Shown here: positions 43,301 to 50,371 of the stretch, piece after piece
Numbering within the stretch: the stretch's first letter is position 1
Layout of the letters: every line of letters starts with the position of its first letter
Assembly: GCF_900109745.1 (NCBI RefSeq)
Contig: NZ_FOAV01000002.1
Location: 1 to 64,000 of the forward strand
Source: Roseateles sp. YR242
Lineage (GTDB): Bacteria > Pseudomonadota > Gammaproteobacteria > Burkholderiales > Burkholderiaceae_C
Length of the DNA: 64,000 nt
Reading direction: 5' to 3'
Position numbers and translations under genes: made by a program
Notes under the pieces: generated by a model
The model's database searches: none
The model's input: only the letters and a program-made list of their open reading frames with translations
What the model was told of the DNA's origin: nothing

Positions 43301-44227
43301 TTCGAGGCGCACTCGGGCAACACCACGGCTGGCAGCGCCGCCGCCAATTTCACCGACAGCGCAATGGCCATTTTCGAGAACGGGATCAATGTCGCCGCGA
43401 CCAACTCCATGGTCGGCACCTTCTCGACCAGTTCCACATGGCAGTTGGCACGACACGCGGCTGATTCCCTGGATTATTACCAGCAGGTGATGCTCAACGA
43501 ATTCATGGTCTATCTGGCTAAGGACAACAGCGTCCCCAACATGCAGTCACTGGAAGGAAGCGCTGCCAGCGACGTGCTGACCTACGCGGGCGAGACCGGC
43601 ATCCAACGAATCGACGGCTTGGCTGGCCACGACACGCTCTATCTTTCGGGGTCGGTCAACCTGGATTTCGCCCAGATGCCCGGTGGTGTGCATGGTATCG
43701 AGCAGGTGTGGATGGACAACGGCCAGGCCAATACCCTGACCCTGAGCCGGGACACGCTGGCTGCCAATGGCAGCACGCCGCTCACCATCGTCATGGGCGC
43801 CGGCGACAGCCTGATATTGGACGGGGTTCGCATGGACTACGACGCCCAGCATCGGCAGGCGGTGATCGTCGGCCAGGACGGCAACGACGTGATCGTGAGC
43901 ACCATCCTCAACGATGCCATGCGGGGTGGTGGCGGTGCGGACACTTTCACCTGGCTGGCCAACCATGGGGGGAAGGACACCGTCCTGGACTTCAATGCCG
44001 CCCAGGGCGACAAGCTCGACCTGACAGCGCTGCTTCAGCAGATGGCCGTCGGTGGTGAATCGCTGTTCCTGCAGAAACAGGTGGATGCCACAGGCCAGGT
44101 GTCGGTGCTGGTCGATTGGGACGGCCACGGAAACTTCCATCAGGCGGATCTGGTCATCTCGCTGCCCAATACGCTTGCCTCCGATCCCATCACCATCCAG
44201 ACAGGCCAGGGAACCACCGTGTTGTGA
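34343..44227 (+). CDS. giant T1SS-secreted Ig-repeat adhesin with Calx-beta and arabinofuranosidase-like domains
   Basis: 3294 residues, no Sec signal peptide. Residues 1-145 are disordered and acidic. A glycine-rich hydrophobic segment (~148-170, LLMAGAGALLIGAGIG) may retain the N-terminus in the envelope. After a lead domain come 15 Ig-like repeats of about 92 residues (~588-1965), each with NDTG, a W-Y-hairpin (WEYRINGG) and RQTDxAGN. Three or four other beta domains follow. Next is a Calx-beta domain (~2676-2785), then a domain like alpha-L-arabinofuranosidase B (AAYSLRDVN, AIRVRRSSDN, IWYDQSGNGRD; ~2787-3063). The C-terminus has GGGGADTFTW and DTVLDFNAAQGDKLDL, a type I secretion target of the VCA0849 kind. 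Related proteins mediate surface or biofilm attachment. No ABC/HlyD/TolC exporter or LapD/G genes lie in the window. Confidence 0.93.
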   Translation: MNTHTAKPESRKAPSAPSQSPGSITSAAAPSAVPIERSEAPHAASGPASGSAVHGAGARGARHGWPGEPDERDGEMSDNPPAEESGRDEPHDESHDDPQADVRGADPQAVPDAAPEAAPMATEDDANWRAGVLPAAQTGGPSTNTALLMAGAGALLIGAGIGSGSGGKTPTPVVPEHPGIAESLVAVSGSVTPASTSQPQHLVIVAHKADGTPLAGPVDVAQDGSFLLNVPAGSGPVRLLVTPVGSTDMQGTGRLSAVTVLGGDAHQTVAITPLTTLASLTLGNEALTSASVTQANEAVARWFGLSDILQAPHPVTDAGGAPADGPDLYGRVLAVLTSAGQVAGMGMAALLSTLAAALPHGAQAIPPSAEAAHRAATLLLDGLEEAAASDALDGPSAQTLVQLWTQMPVHLGSMRQATVNGLESLTLTLTGDFKAGDHVVIHQDGAQRADLDIIVAADGASLRVPVTGASLGHGDGLRQFSAEVWRQDGQVDGANALGILYDGPPDAPTLSLDRNHMTAAGIEPGGHLEYSIDGGLHWLKMNNDGCHLADGRYEAGQVMVRQIDAIGQVGPAAVLPGAFDVDTFVAVPTVGLVNDTGLSGLDGITRDATVRVGDLEAGGTWSYSLDGGQHWTQGQGTQIDSTAFPQNGQVSVIVRQTDAAGNTAQSAPFAFVVDNAVATPTLRLAKDTGVSATDHLTADGRIVVTDLEPGASWRYSVDGGLHWVHGKGDEIPASAFTGDGYRLVLVQQTDLAGNISRLGVIDVEIVTSVAAPTLWLVDDTGTSKTDFITRDATVGVGDLANQAHWEFSTDGGQTWLAGHANTLHPDDLPPGTAGPKGEVHLLVRQTDAAGNLSTPASLDFIWDTQTNAPSLTLPNDTGISATDRNTRDATLVVGDLEPGASWDYRIGPNGPWVAGTGDTIPDSAVTTQGDVRITVRQTDPAGNTAEHTETITVDRMVAPPVLSLQTDSGVAGDGLTQDATIKVDDLEDGARWEYQINGGAWLQGSGQLISAAAFSQDGDQTVLVRQTDTAGNQADSTPFTFVLERSAPAPTLILTTDTGLLGDKVTSDASLDVTGLKTGASWRYSLDGQTWHTGTGTHIPGSVFQSDGAYDVLVQQEDAAGNISPTGQLRVVLDTQAAAPTLSLVNDTGTSDNDLLTNDGALRIENLEANATWEYRIDGGTWTAGLGNGIGSAVLTHGVHHVEARQTDIAGNVSTAGALSISVDQQVDTPTLSLKNDTGSSSNDGVTSDATVTIDHLEADATWSYRINGGTWETGTGTEIPADAFTTQGLQNVEVVQTDAAGNQSVAGVFNFELLTVANTTSPVKVELKNDSGSYPRDRYTNDATLTLTGLDPDCTWSYSLDNGQTWHAGTGDEISTSVFPSDGTYRVIIRETDRAGNETDTLPFFLWLDTTVATPTLELKHDTGTRLDDLHTSNGTVNIQGIEAGASWEYRINGGAWTPGSGRELPGGALGDDGPVHVEVRQTDAAGNVSDLADLNLVLDTLAEAPTLGLLNDTGSNDKDLITRDGTVTVSDLEPGATWQYRVNGGAWTDGTGTEIPDDQLTDGQLLVEVKQTDVAGNESPVQSLQFQRITQVATPTLELLNDTGADTNDQTTNDATVTVGSLVPGATWQYTTDSDLDHAVWIDGVGDRIPSSAFSVDGNVHVTVRQTDEAGNTANSQTFEFQLDREILDPTLELKNDTGVSGNDRITSDGTVKIGQLETGAHWQYSLDGVDWLDGTGNELPTSALGDDGVKQVLVRQTDTAGNVSGNALIELTLTTSAPSLTPSLAQDTGSLSDDLITHNAEITIDDLVEGASWEFSLDGQTWVQGSGTSLPASTFTTDGSHTVQIRQTDSAGNVSPAASLTFTLDTSAQAVTLNLADDSGPFTDDLITNHGQVNVTDLEDGATWRYSTDGGQTWQDGTGTTLDDALFAALVPDGGEVSVQVVQTDKAGNESAATSLGFTLLPQGPAIDLQAADGLQTTQDSVVGITGLHLGQALTNTTAALSSVGLQTLHVRLDSGFAADDQLVLDHQVLADQDVQVTGITIAGIADLSYQYDSHSRVLSISKTDGTALTGLEATRLTNALQLANLADHPADGDRQFSIYGRDMAGNLGAASVVTITVDTRQPSLDLNGTAAGVDERSFVTSMLTPVRLFSPDMAVGHENPQAGFTRIVITETGGGFSTDDQLISSPVSGTETVVAAGSTLTVNGSTWSVAKISNVVTLTRQDGQPASASEVSDLLGSLHLRNTAAQPGQGEKIFTVRLTDELGHTALASGTVWLDQTPPQADLNGSAAGQDYATAVAVGMPWSMPVTNPATAFVDEATFVTQITVELSSSVTGVFSTTPGQQERLGLSDGTDHDGSTDLLVLGQGGTLTNTTLLPGVTLTLQLSSDAVHPLLVINADTALSPSQASALLRGLRYESDAGAPTGDRVLTVLATDIAGNTATSGTSSTLTVLPAGTPMVFLDEASDTGTYRNDNVTRLDGSAAQPLTLIGVGRPGATLTVYRDANNDGQADASESIGTAICDAKGVWHLSLAGTAMADGNHAFLAVDAGAQLRSPALTITVDTRPPASSFGMGDSVSLQPRLAGVSDPNERVVVELDTDNNLANGYELRYETTSDAAGHWLVDTRTAPSVSGVVPNFSNGDQVNARVTSYDLAGNETVREDSSTATASVFSISDSQVVEGTSGQREMVFLITRDGDVSGAGSVAWKVNLGESSARANSNGLASEQDYDGASSGTVSFAAGETQKLITFNITGDNYREVNERLVVNLEQPTGGLVGDGFGVGNINEVDISLLQAAYSLRDVNANLNTAAIRVRRSSDNQEADIGFDANGNLDTKTLRAFVGTSASDRGFVTIWYDQSGNGRDMVQPLGDKQGLIVDGGQIVTRSDGSAGISFNTRNGARDDYMYSTGIAANDWRSTVIYSKVQSEGSANGSLFNLGESGNARLNACYPEAAGNNGYVFDVTTSVRLARPVTNGNSALIGNANDVVFEAHSGNTTAGSAAANFTDSAMAIFENGINVAATNSMVGTFSTSSTWQLARHAADSLDYYQQVMLNEFMVYLAKDNSVPNMQSLEGSAASDVLTYAGETGIQRIDGLAGHDTLYLSGSVNLDFAQMPGGVHGIEQVWMDNGQANTLTLSRDTLAANGSTPLTIVMGAGDSLILDGVRMDYDAQHRQAVIVGQDGNDVIVSTILNDAMRGGGGADTFTWLANHGGKDTVLDFNAAQGDKLDLTALLQQMAVGGESLFLQKQVDATGQVSVLVDWDGHGNFHQADLVISLPNTLASDPITIQTGQGTTVL
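36105..40236 (+). repeat. 15 tandem Ig-like repeats inside the adhesin gene
   Basis: About 276 bp per unit, coding for ~92 residues. Each unit opens with a variant of PTLxLxNDTG, has a central GAxWxYxxDGGxxW, and ends RQTDxAGNxS followed by a short linker. Protein conservation is clear, while DNA copies have diverged, so recent expansion by slippage is limited. A degenerate unit precedes the first (around bases 35850-36100). Confidence 0.9.
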
Positions 44228-44232
44228 GGCGG

Positions 44233-45486
44233 TCAGGAGGACGGTCGGGGAGACAAGCGCCGCGCCAATTGCGCGGCCTTGTCGGACAGGCGGCGCAGTT
44301 CCCGCCGCAGGTCCGCAGAGGAGGCTCCCCCGCCCGCCAGTCCGGCCAAGGCCTCGCCCAGCGCTGCCGCCTCACGTGCAGCCAGCGCGAGGTCACTTGG
44401 CGCCAGTACGGCTGCCACCGGGCTCGCCTGGCTGGCGGGGTGGTTGTCAAAGCGTGCCAGTTGTTCCAGTCGCGCGGGCAACGCGGACTGAACGAGCACG
44501 GCCTCCAGCCGCTGCCGCTGCTGCTGGTGATGCCAGCTCGGGCCGAGCGAACCTCGTTCAGCCATCAGTTGGCTGAGCCGCCCGTGGGCTGCGGCCTGCA
44601 CGGCGCGTGACTGCAAGGCCTCACCCAGCAAGAGCGCGTCTTCGGCGGCGGCCTGCGCGGCCTCGCCTTGCTGCAGGTCGCTGAGCAGCAGCAGGCACTG
44701 CGCCTGCAGCCAGCGGTAGTCACAACGGCGGGCCGTTGCCAGCGCCTCGGTGACAAGTGTCATGGCCTGTACCGGGGCACCGCTGTCGCGCGCGCAGCGA
44801 GCGCGGTGCCACAGGGCCTCCGCTTCGTAGTCGCGGTGTCCGGCCTGGCGTGCCGCCGCCTGGGCTTCGTCCAGCAAGGGCTGCGCCGCCTGCGGGCCCA
44901 GCGTGGCACGGGAAGAGACGGCGCGGTTGAGCGCAATCTTGGCGCGCAGGTAGGCATCCCCCGCCAGCCCGGGATAGTGCGCCTCGGCCTGGTCCAGCAC
45001 CCGGCCGCCACGCGCCCAGTCGCCGAGCGCAAAGCACAGGTGCGCCAAGCCGATGCGGGCCAGGCAGGCCCAGCGGGTGTCTGCGGGGGTCAGCTCCAGC
45101 GTCTGGCTCCAGGCGCCGCAGGCCTGGACATAGTCGCCACGCTGATAGTGCAGCCGGCCGAGCGCTTCGCTCAACTCCGCCGCATCCTCGCCGTCCTGCC
45201 CGTCCGCCGCCTGCCCGCGTCCCTGCACCTGCAGGGCACGGGCCAGCGCAGCCTCCAGCGCCTGTTGCAGCTCCGGCCCCCGCCCCCAGCGTTCGAGGAT
45301 GAAAAACAGGCCCAGCAGGGCCTGTACAGGAGGCGTCGGTGAACCCGTGACCCAGCGTTGCAGCAGCGGGTGCGCCAGCGCGGGCCGGCGCATCAGCACG
45401 CGTTCCCATCGAAGCGGCGAACGCACCACGGCGCGCGCTGGCGCCCCTGAAGCGCCCTGCCGCGGCAGCGGGAAGATGCCGGACAT
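44233..45486 (-). CDS. TPR-like helical repeat protein, function unknown
   Basis: 417-residue, Ala/Leu/Arg-rich, cytosolic protein made of TPR-like helix pairs (LHYQRGDYVQACGAWSQTLE, GLAHLCFALGDWARGGRVLD, EALWHRARCARDSGAPVQAM). It ends in a Gln/Arg/Leu-rich region and a C-terminal helix. It resembles the N-terminal half of the TPR-diguanylate cyclase at 11767-13437 but has no GGDEF or other output domain. The ATG at 45486 is 22 bp after the aspS stop, with no strong ribosome site. It is convergent with the adhesin gene (5 bp between stops), at the right edge of the inserted region. The role is unknown. Confidence 0.65.
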   Translation of the reverse strand: MSGIFPLPRQGASGAPARAVVRSPLRWERVLMRRPALAHPLLQRWVTGSPTPPVQALLGLFFILERWGRGPELQQALEAALARALQVQGRGQAADGQDGEDAAELSEALGRLHYQRGDYVQACGAWSQTLELTPADTRWACLARIGLAHLCFALGDWARGGRVLDQAEAHYPGLAGDAYLRAKIALNRAVSSRATLGPQAAQPLLDEAQAAARQAGHRDYEAEALWHRARCARDSGAPVQAMTLVTEALATARRCDYRWLQAQCLLLLSDLQQGEAAQAAAEDALLLGEALQSRAVQAAAHGRLSQLMAERGSLGPSWHHQQQRQRLEAVLVQSALPARLEQLARFDNHPASQASPVAAVLAPSDLALAAREAAALGEALAGLAGGGASSADLRRELRRLSDKAAQLARRLSPRPSS

Positions 45487-45507
45487 GCCGACGTTCGCCG
45501 CCGCGGC

Positions 45508-47301
45508 TTACTCGGCCGCCGCCGCCGCGTTGCGCAGGCGGATGTGCAATTCGCGCAGTTGCTTCTCGTCCACGAACGACGGCGCACCGGTCAGCAGGCA
45601 CTGGGCGCGCTGAGTCTTGGGGAAGGCAATGACGTCGCGGATGGATTCCGCCTTGGTCATCAGCGTCACCAGACGGTCCAGGCCGAAGGCCAGACCACCG
45701 TGCGGGGGCGCGCCATACTGCAGCGCGTCCAGCAGGAAGCCGAACTTCACACGCTGTTCTTCCGGGCTGATGTTCAGGGCCTCGAACACCTTGGACTGCA
45801 CATCGGCACGATGGATACGCACCGAGCCGCCGCCCAGTTCCCAGCCGTTGAGCACCATGTCGTAGGCCTTGGCCACGCAAGCGCCCGGGTCGGTGACCAT
45901 CAGGTCCTCATGGCCGTCCTTCGGTGCGGTGAACGGGTGGTGCACCGCTGCCCAGCGGTTGTTTTCCTCGTCCTGCTCGAACATCGGGAAGTCCACCACC
46001 CACAGCGGCGCCCAGCGGTCCTCGAACAGGCCGTGGGCCTTGCCGAACTCGCTATGGCCGACCTTCAGGCGCAGCGCGCCGATGGCGTCATTAACGACCT
46101 TGGCCTTGTCCGCACCGAAGAAGATCAGGTCGCCATCCTGCGCGCCGGTGCGGGCCAGGATGTCGGCCACGGCCTTGTCATGCAGGTTCTTGACGATGGG
46201 CGACTGCAGGCCTTCGCGGCCCTTGGCCACTTCATTGACCTTGATCCAGGCCAGGCCCTTGGCACCGTAGATCTTGACGAACTCGGTGTAGCTGTCGATC
46301 TCGCCACGGCTCAGCTGGGCACCGCCCGGCACCCGCAGGGCCACGACACGGCCACCCGGGGTGGTGGCGGGGGTGGAGAAGACCTTGAAGTCCACATCAC
46401 CCATGATGTCGGTCAGCTCGGTGAACTCGAGCTTGATGCGCAGGTCCGGCTTGTCCGAACCGAAGCGGAACATCGCGTCCGAGTACTTCATGATCGGGTA
46501 GTCGCCCAGCTCGACGTTCAGCGCCTTGCGGAAGACATGACGGATCATGCCTTCGAACATCGCGCGAATTTCTTCCTCGTTCAGGAAGCTGGTCTCGATA
46601 TCGATCTGCGTGAACTCGGGCTGGCGGTCGGCGCGCAGGTCTTCGTCACGGAAGCACTTGGTGATCTGGTAGTAGCGGTCGAAGCCGGCGACCATCAGCA
46701 GCTGCTTGAACAGCTGGGGCGACTGCGGCAGCGCGAAGAACATGCCGTCATGCACCCGCGACGGGACCAGGTAGTCCCGCGCACCTTCGGGCGTGCTCTT
46801 GGTGAGCATCGGGGTTTCGATGTCCACGAAACCATGCTCGTCCAGGAACTTGCGCGCTTCCATCGCCACGCGGTAGCGCAGCATCAGGTTGTTCTGCATG
46901 TACGGGCGGCGCAGGTCCAGCACGCGATGCGTCAGGCGCGTGGTCTCGGAGATGTTCTCGTCGTCCAGCGGGAACGGGGGCGTCACCGACGGGTTCAGTA
47001 CTTCCAGCTCGTGGCAGAGCACCTCCACCTTGCCGCTCACCAGGTTGCCGTTCTCCGTGCCGGCCGGGCGCAGGCGCACCTTGCCCACCAGCTTCAGGCA
47101 GAACTCGTTGCGCACACCCTCGGCCACCTTGAACATGTCGGCGCGGTCAGGGTCGCAGACGATCTGCACCAGGCCTTCGCGGTCGCGCAGGTCGATGAAG
47201 ATCACACCGCCGTGGTCACGGCGACGATGGGCCCAGCCCATCAGGGTCACGGTTTGGTCCAGCAGCTTCTCGCTGACTTGGCCGGCATAGCAGGTACGCA
47301 T
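45508..47301 (-). CDS. aspS: aspartyl-tRNA synthetase
   Basis: 597-residue class II synthetase that charges tRNA-Asp with aspartate. The OB-fold anticodon-binding domain is at the start ([27 protein letters not shown]). Then come motif 2 around [20 protein letters not shown], the bacterial GAD insert (~residues 290-420) and motif 3 [13 protein letters not shown] near the C-terminus. Length and insert are those of bacterial AspRS. Beta-proteobacteria without AsnRS often use a non-discriminating form; this cannot be judged here. Normally followed by nudB, but here by the TPR gene and the adhesin region. Confidence 0.97.
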   Translation of the reverse strand: MRTCYAGQVSEKLLDQTVTLMGWAHRRRDHGGVIFIDLRDREGLVQIVCDPDRADMFKVAEGVRNEFCLKLVGKVRLRPAGTENGNLVSGKVEVLCHELEVLNPSVTPPFPLDDENISETTRLTHRVLDLRRPYMQNNLMLRYRVAMEARKFLDEHGFVDIETPMLTKSTPEGARDYLVPSRVHDGMFFALPQSPQLFKQLLMVAGFDRYYQITKCFRDEDLRADRQPEFTQIDIETSFLNEEEIRAMFEGMIRHVFRKALNVELGDYPIMKYSDAMFRFGSDKPDLRIKLEFTELTDIMGDVDFKVFSTPATTPGGRVVALRVPGGAQLSRGEIDSYTEFVKIYGAKGLAWIKVNEVAKGREGLQSPIVKNLHDKAVADILARTGAQDGDLIFFGADKAKVVNDAIGALRLKVGHSEFGKAHGLFEDRWAPLWVVDFPMFEQDEENNRWAAVHHPFTAPKDGHEDLMVTDPGACVAKAYDMVLNGWELGGGSVRIHRADVQSKVFEALNISPEEQRVKFGFLLDALQYGAPPHGGLAFGLDRLVTLMTKAESIRDVIAFPKTQRAQCLLTGAPSFVDEKQLRELHIRLRNAAAAAE

Positions 47302-47419
47302 GGAATCTCTCCGGAAATCGGGTGTCGGTGGGCGCGCGTGGCTTTTGGACGCGCACCCGCATGAATGGGATGCTGAACGGAACGCAAACGGGGCACTGGC
47401 GGGGTCCCGCGGACCCTCA

Positions 47420-47449
47420 GGGTTGAGCGCTTGCCGGGGCGCTCAACCC
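47420..47449 (-). terminator. strong stem-loop between DUF502 gene and aspS
   Basis: GGGTTGAGCGC / GCGCTCAACCC form a perfect 11-bp stem with an 8-base loop, starting 2 bases after the DUF502 stop on the minus strand. No T tract follows, so termination may be partial, leaving some transcript for aspS. Confidence 0.6.
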
Positions 47450-47451
47450 GA

Positions 47452-48123
47452 TCAATTTCGGCCGCTCTCCTGGGCTGCGGCCAACGCCTCGGTCGGCGGC
47501 GCCACCACGCCCATCGAAATGATGTATTTGAGCGCTTCATCCACGCTCATGGCCAATGGCCGCAACTGCGCCCGGGGCATCATCAGGAAGAAGCCGGATG
47601 TCGGGTTGGGTGTCGTGGGCACATACAGGCTCACATGCTCCTCGGCCGCAACGCCGCTGAGCCCGGACAACTGCTCCGCCACCTCACCGGCAGGCTTGCC
47701 GGTGACAAAGGCAATGGTCCAGGAATGTGGATGCGGGTAAGGGACCAGAACGGCTTCCCGGAAGGCATTGCCGCTGGAGGAGAACAGCGTGTCCGAGACC
47801 TGCTTGACCGAGCTGTAGATGCTCTTGACGATGGGGATCTTGAACAGCAGGCGGTCCCACTGGCGAAACCACCACTGCCCAAACATGTTGGCCACGAACA
47901 TGCCGGTGAGCATCAGCGCACCCACCAGCACCAGCACCCCCAGCCCGGGGATGTTGTGCAGCTCGCGGATGGAGGCCCGGGCGGAATCCGGCAGCACCGC
48001 CTGGACGGCGGACAGCAGCCAGATGAACACACCGTCGATGATGCCCAGCACCCACAGCAGCACCCACACGGTGATGGCCAGCGGCAGCCAGACCAGCAGG
48101 CCGGTGATGATGTACTTTCTCAT
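47452..48123 (-). CDS. DUF502 family membrane protein
   Basis: 223-residue inner-membrane protein. It has two hydrophobic segments (residues ~5-38, LLVWLPLAITVWVLLWVLG; ~60-82, GLGVLVLVGALMLTGMF). A soluble part includes IPIVKSIYSSVKQVSDTLF, the most conserved DUF502 stretch, and VPTTPNPTSGFFLMMPRAQL. The function is not known. The family is widespread in beta-proteobacteria between an FmdB-type gene and aspS, as here. The ATG at 48123 lies 32 bp after the fmdB-like gene. Confidence 0.92.
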   Translation of the reverse strand: MRKYIITGLLVWLPLAITVWVLLWVLGIIDGVFIWLLSAVQAVLPDSARASIRELHNIPGLGVLVLVGALMLTGMFVANMFGQWWFRQWDRLLFKIPIVKSIYSSVKQVSDTLFSSSGNAFREAVLVPYPHPHSWTIAFVTGKPAGEVAEQLSGLSGVAAEEHVSLYVPTTPNPTSGFFLMMPRAQLRPLAMSVDEALKYIISMGVVAPPTEALAAAQESGRN

Positions 48124-48155
48124 GCCAGGGTCCGGCCTCTTGGTTCAGTAGTCGT

Positions 48156-48542
48156 TCAGTGGCAGGCGCAGCCGCCGCCACAGGAGGTGCCGGAGCCGGA
48201 GCCCGAGGAGCTGGACGGACTTCCGGACGATGAATCGCCGGAGCCGCTGGCGGATGTGCCGCCGCCCGTCGTGCCACCACCGGACCCACCACTGGGCGTG
48301 CTTCCCCCGCCATCACTCGACGAGCTGCCGGAAGCTGCAGGTGCACTGGTGCCGCCGGAGCCGCCACGGAAGTCCGTGACATACCAGCCGGAACCTTTGA
48401 GCTGAAAGCCCGCAGCGGTCACCTGTTTGGTAAAGGCTTGCGCGCCGCAGGCCGGGCAGGTGCTCAGCGGAGCATCGGACAGCTTCTGCAGCACGTCCTT
48501 GGCGTGACCGCATGCACCGCAACGGTAAGCGTAGATCGGCAT
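48156..48542 (-). CDS. FmdB-family zinc-ribbon protein
   Basis: 128 residues. The N-terminal zinc ribbon has MPIYAYRCGACGHAKDVLQK and, later, CPACG (two CxxC pairs), the FmdB/CxxC_CxxC_SSSS pattern. The rest is a Ser/Gly/Thr-rich low-complexity tail ending in CGGGCACH, which is common in this family. It was named for a putative regulator of formamidase, but the role here is unknown. On the minus strand TATAAT (near 48570) is a possible -10 box just upstream. First gene of the leftward fmdB-DUF502-aspS group. Confidence 0.9.
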   Translation of the reverse strand: MPIYAYRCGACGHAKDVLQKLSDAPLSTCPACGAQAFTKQVTAAGFQLKGSGWYVTDFRGGSGGTSAPAASGSSSSDGGGSTPSGGSGGGTTGGGTSASGSGDSSSGSPSSSSGSGSGTSCGGGCACH

Positions 48543-48730
48543 CGTGTTCGCCTGGGGTCAAAAACCGGAAATTATATAGAGGCGCAGCGGCTCGCCCCGC
48601 GCGGGGCCGTGCATCAGCCGCCGCAGCACACCGAGCGTCGGGTTTGCGTCACTTTGGCTTCGGTAGCTTCGGTATAGCTTCGGTTTGGGGCCAGTTCTGG
48701 CCGGGCGGCAATCGCCCAACGTCTGACTTC

Positions 48731-50179
48731 TTAGTGCGACATCCCGGCCATCCGGTGATGCGACCCCTGCACATCCTTGATGGCCTGGGGGCCCAGCGAG
48801 CCCAGCAGCATGCCCACGATGCCGGCCAGGAAGCCCGCCAACTGGGCCGGGAACAGCTCGCCGGCCGGCGTGAGCAGGAACAGCAGCCAGGCCACCACGC
48901 CCAGCGCGATGGCGAAGATGGCGCCCTGGGTGGTGGCACGCTTCCAGTACAGGCCAAACACCAGCGGCACAAAGGCGCCCACCAGGGTGACCTGATAGGC
49001 CCCCGACACCATTTCATAGATGGACGTGCCCTGCAGCGCCACCGCATAGCCACAGACGCAGATCGAGAAGATCAGCACGGCGATACGCATGGTGCGCAGC
49101 TCCTGCTTGTCCGACACCCGCGGGAAGAATTGGCGCCAGATGTTCTCGACAAAGGTGACCGACGGTGCCAGCAGCGTGGCGGAGGCGGTGGACTTCAAGG
49201 CCGACAGCAGCGCACCAAAGAAGATCACCTGCATCACAAAGGGCATGCGTTCCATCACCAGCGTGGGGATGACCTTCTGCGGGTCTTCGGCGATCAGTTG
49301 CTTGGCCTCCTCCGGCATGATGATCAGCGCGCTCACCACGATGAACATCGGCACGAAGGCGAACAGGATGTAGCAGATGCCACCGATCACCGGGCCGCGC
49401 GTCGCGGCATGTTCGTCCTTGGCGGACATCACACGCTGGAACACGTCCTGCTGGGGAATCGAACCCAGCATCATGGTGATGGCTGCCCCCACGAAGAAGA
49501 CCACGTCGTGGAAACTGGGCTCCGGCAGGAACTTGAACATGTCCTGGCTGGTGGCCAGGGCGATCACCTTGTCGGCGCCACCGGCTTTGTCCGCCGCAAA
49601 CCAGGCAATGATGGACAGGCCCACCACCAGGATGATCATCTGGATGAAATCCGTCACCGCCACCGACCACATGCCGCCGAACAAGGTGTAGGCCAGGATG
49701 GACGCCGTGCCGATGACCATGCCCACCGGGATGGAGATGGCGCCAGCCGACAGCAGGTTGAACACCAGGCCCAGCGCGGTCACCTGGGCGGACACCCAGC
49801 CCAGGTAGGACAGGATGATGATGAAGCTGCACACCACCTCCACCACCCGGCCATAACGCTCGCGGTAGTAGTCGCTAATGGTCAGCAGCGTCATGCGGTA
49901 GAGCTTGGCGGCGAAGAACAGACCCACCAGGATCAGGCAGAAGCCGGCGCCAAACGGATCCTCCACCACGCCGTTCAGTCCGGTTTGGACAAATTTTGCG
50001 GGGATTCCCAGCACGGTTTCGGAGCCGAACCAGGTCGCGAAGGTGGTCGTGATGATCATCACCAGGGGCAGGTGTCGCCCCGCAATCGCGAAATCGGCGG
50101 TGTTCTTCACCCGTTTGGCGGCCCAAAGGCCGATCGCGATGGTGACAAGCAGGTAAAGGATGACCAGGGTCAAAAGCAT
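48731..50179 (-). CDS. sodium:solute symporter family protein
   Basis: 482-residue inner-membrane transporter of the SSS family with about 13 hydrophobic helices. Conserved parts are FAIAGRHLPLVMIITTTFATWFGSETVLG (split here as ADFAIAGRHLPL and FATWFGSETVLG, the first helix bundle and Na+ site) and ALLSALKSTASATLLAPS (the helix 8 Na+ signature). Substrates in this family range from sugars and proline to organic acids, and the exact one is not evident. The gap 48543-48730 holds three GCTTCGGT copies and a GGCCAG-TT-CTGGCC stem (48689-48702) that may end this transcript. Divergent from the type III secretion genes. Confidence 0.9.
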   Translation of the reverse strand: MLLTLVILYLLVTIAIGLWAAKRVKNTADFAIAGRHLPLVMIITTTFATWFGSETVLGIPAKFVQTGLNGVVEDPFGAGFCLILVGLFFAAKLYRMTLLTISDYYRERYGRVVEVVCSFIIILSYLGWVSAQVTALGLVFNLLSAGAISIPVGMVIGTASILAYTLFGGMWSVAVTDFIQMIILVVGLSIIAWFAADKAGGADKVIALATSQDMFKFLPEPSFHDVVFFVGAAITMMLGSIPQQDVFQRVMSAKDEHAATRGPVIGGICYILFAFVPMFIVVSALIIMPEEAKQLIAEDPQKVIPTLVMERMPFVMQVIFFGALLSALKSTASATLLAPSVTFVENIWRQFFPRVSDKQELRTMRIAVLIFSICVCGYAVALQGTSIYEMVSGAYQVTLVGAFVPLVFGLYWKRATTQGAIFAIALGVVAWLLFLLTPAGELFPAQLAGFLAGIVGMLLGSLGPQAIKDVQGSHHRMAGMSH

Positions 50180-50371
50180 GGCGTCGGCCTTGGGAACTGA
50201 CTGGGTAGGAAAAAGCGCGCGCGATTATCCCCGCAGAACGGCCGAACCTCACCCGGGTCTCCCCCGATCCATCGAACTTGTCACGCTGGTGCCCCGACTG
50301 ATGGGCAGCAGGGCGCGCGGCTTCTGCGCTTAAGAACAACCTCTCTATTCACATATTTCAAGGAGTCTCTC

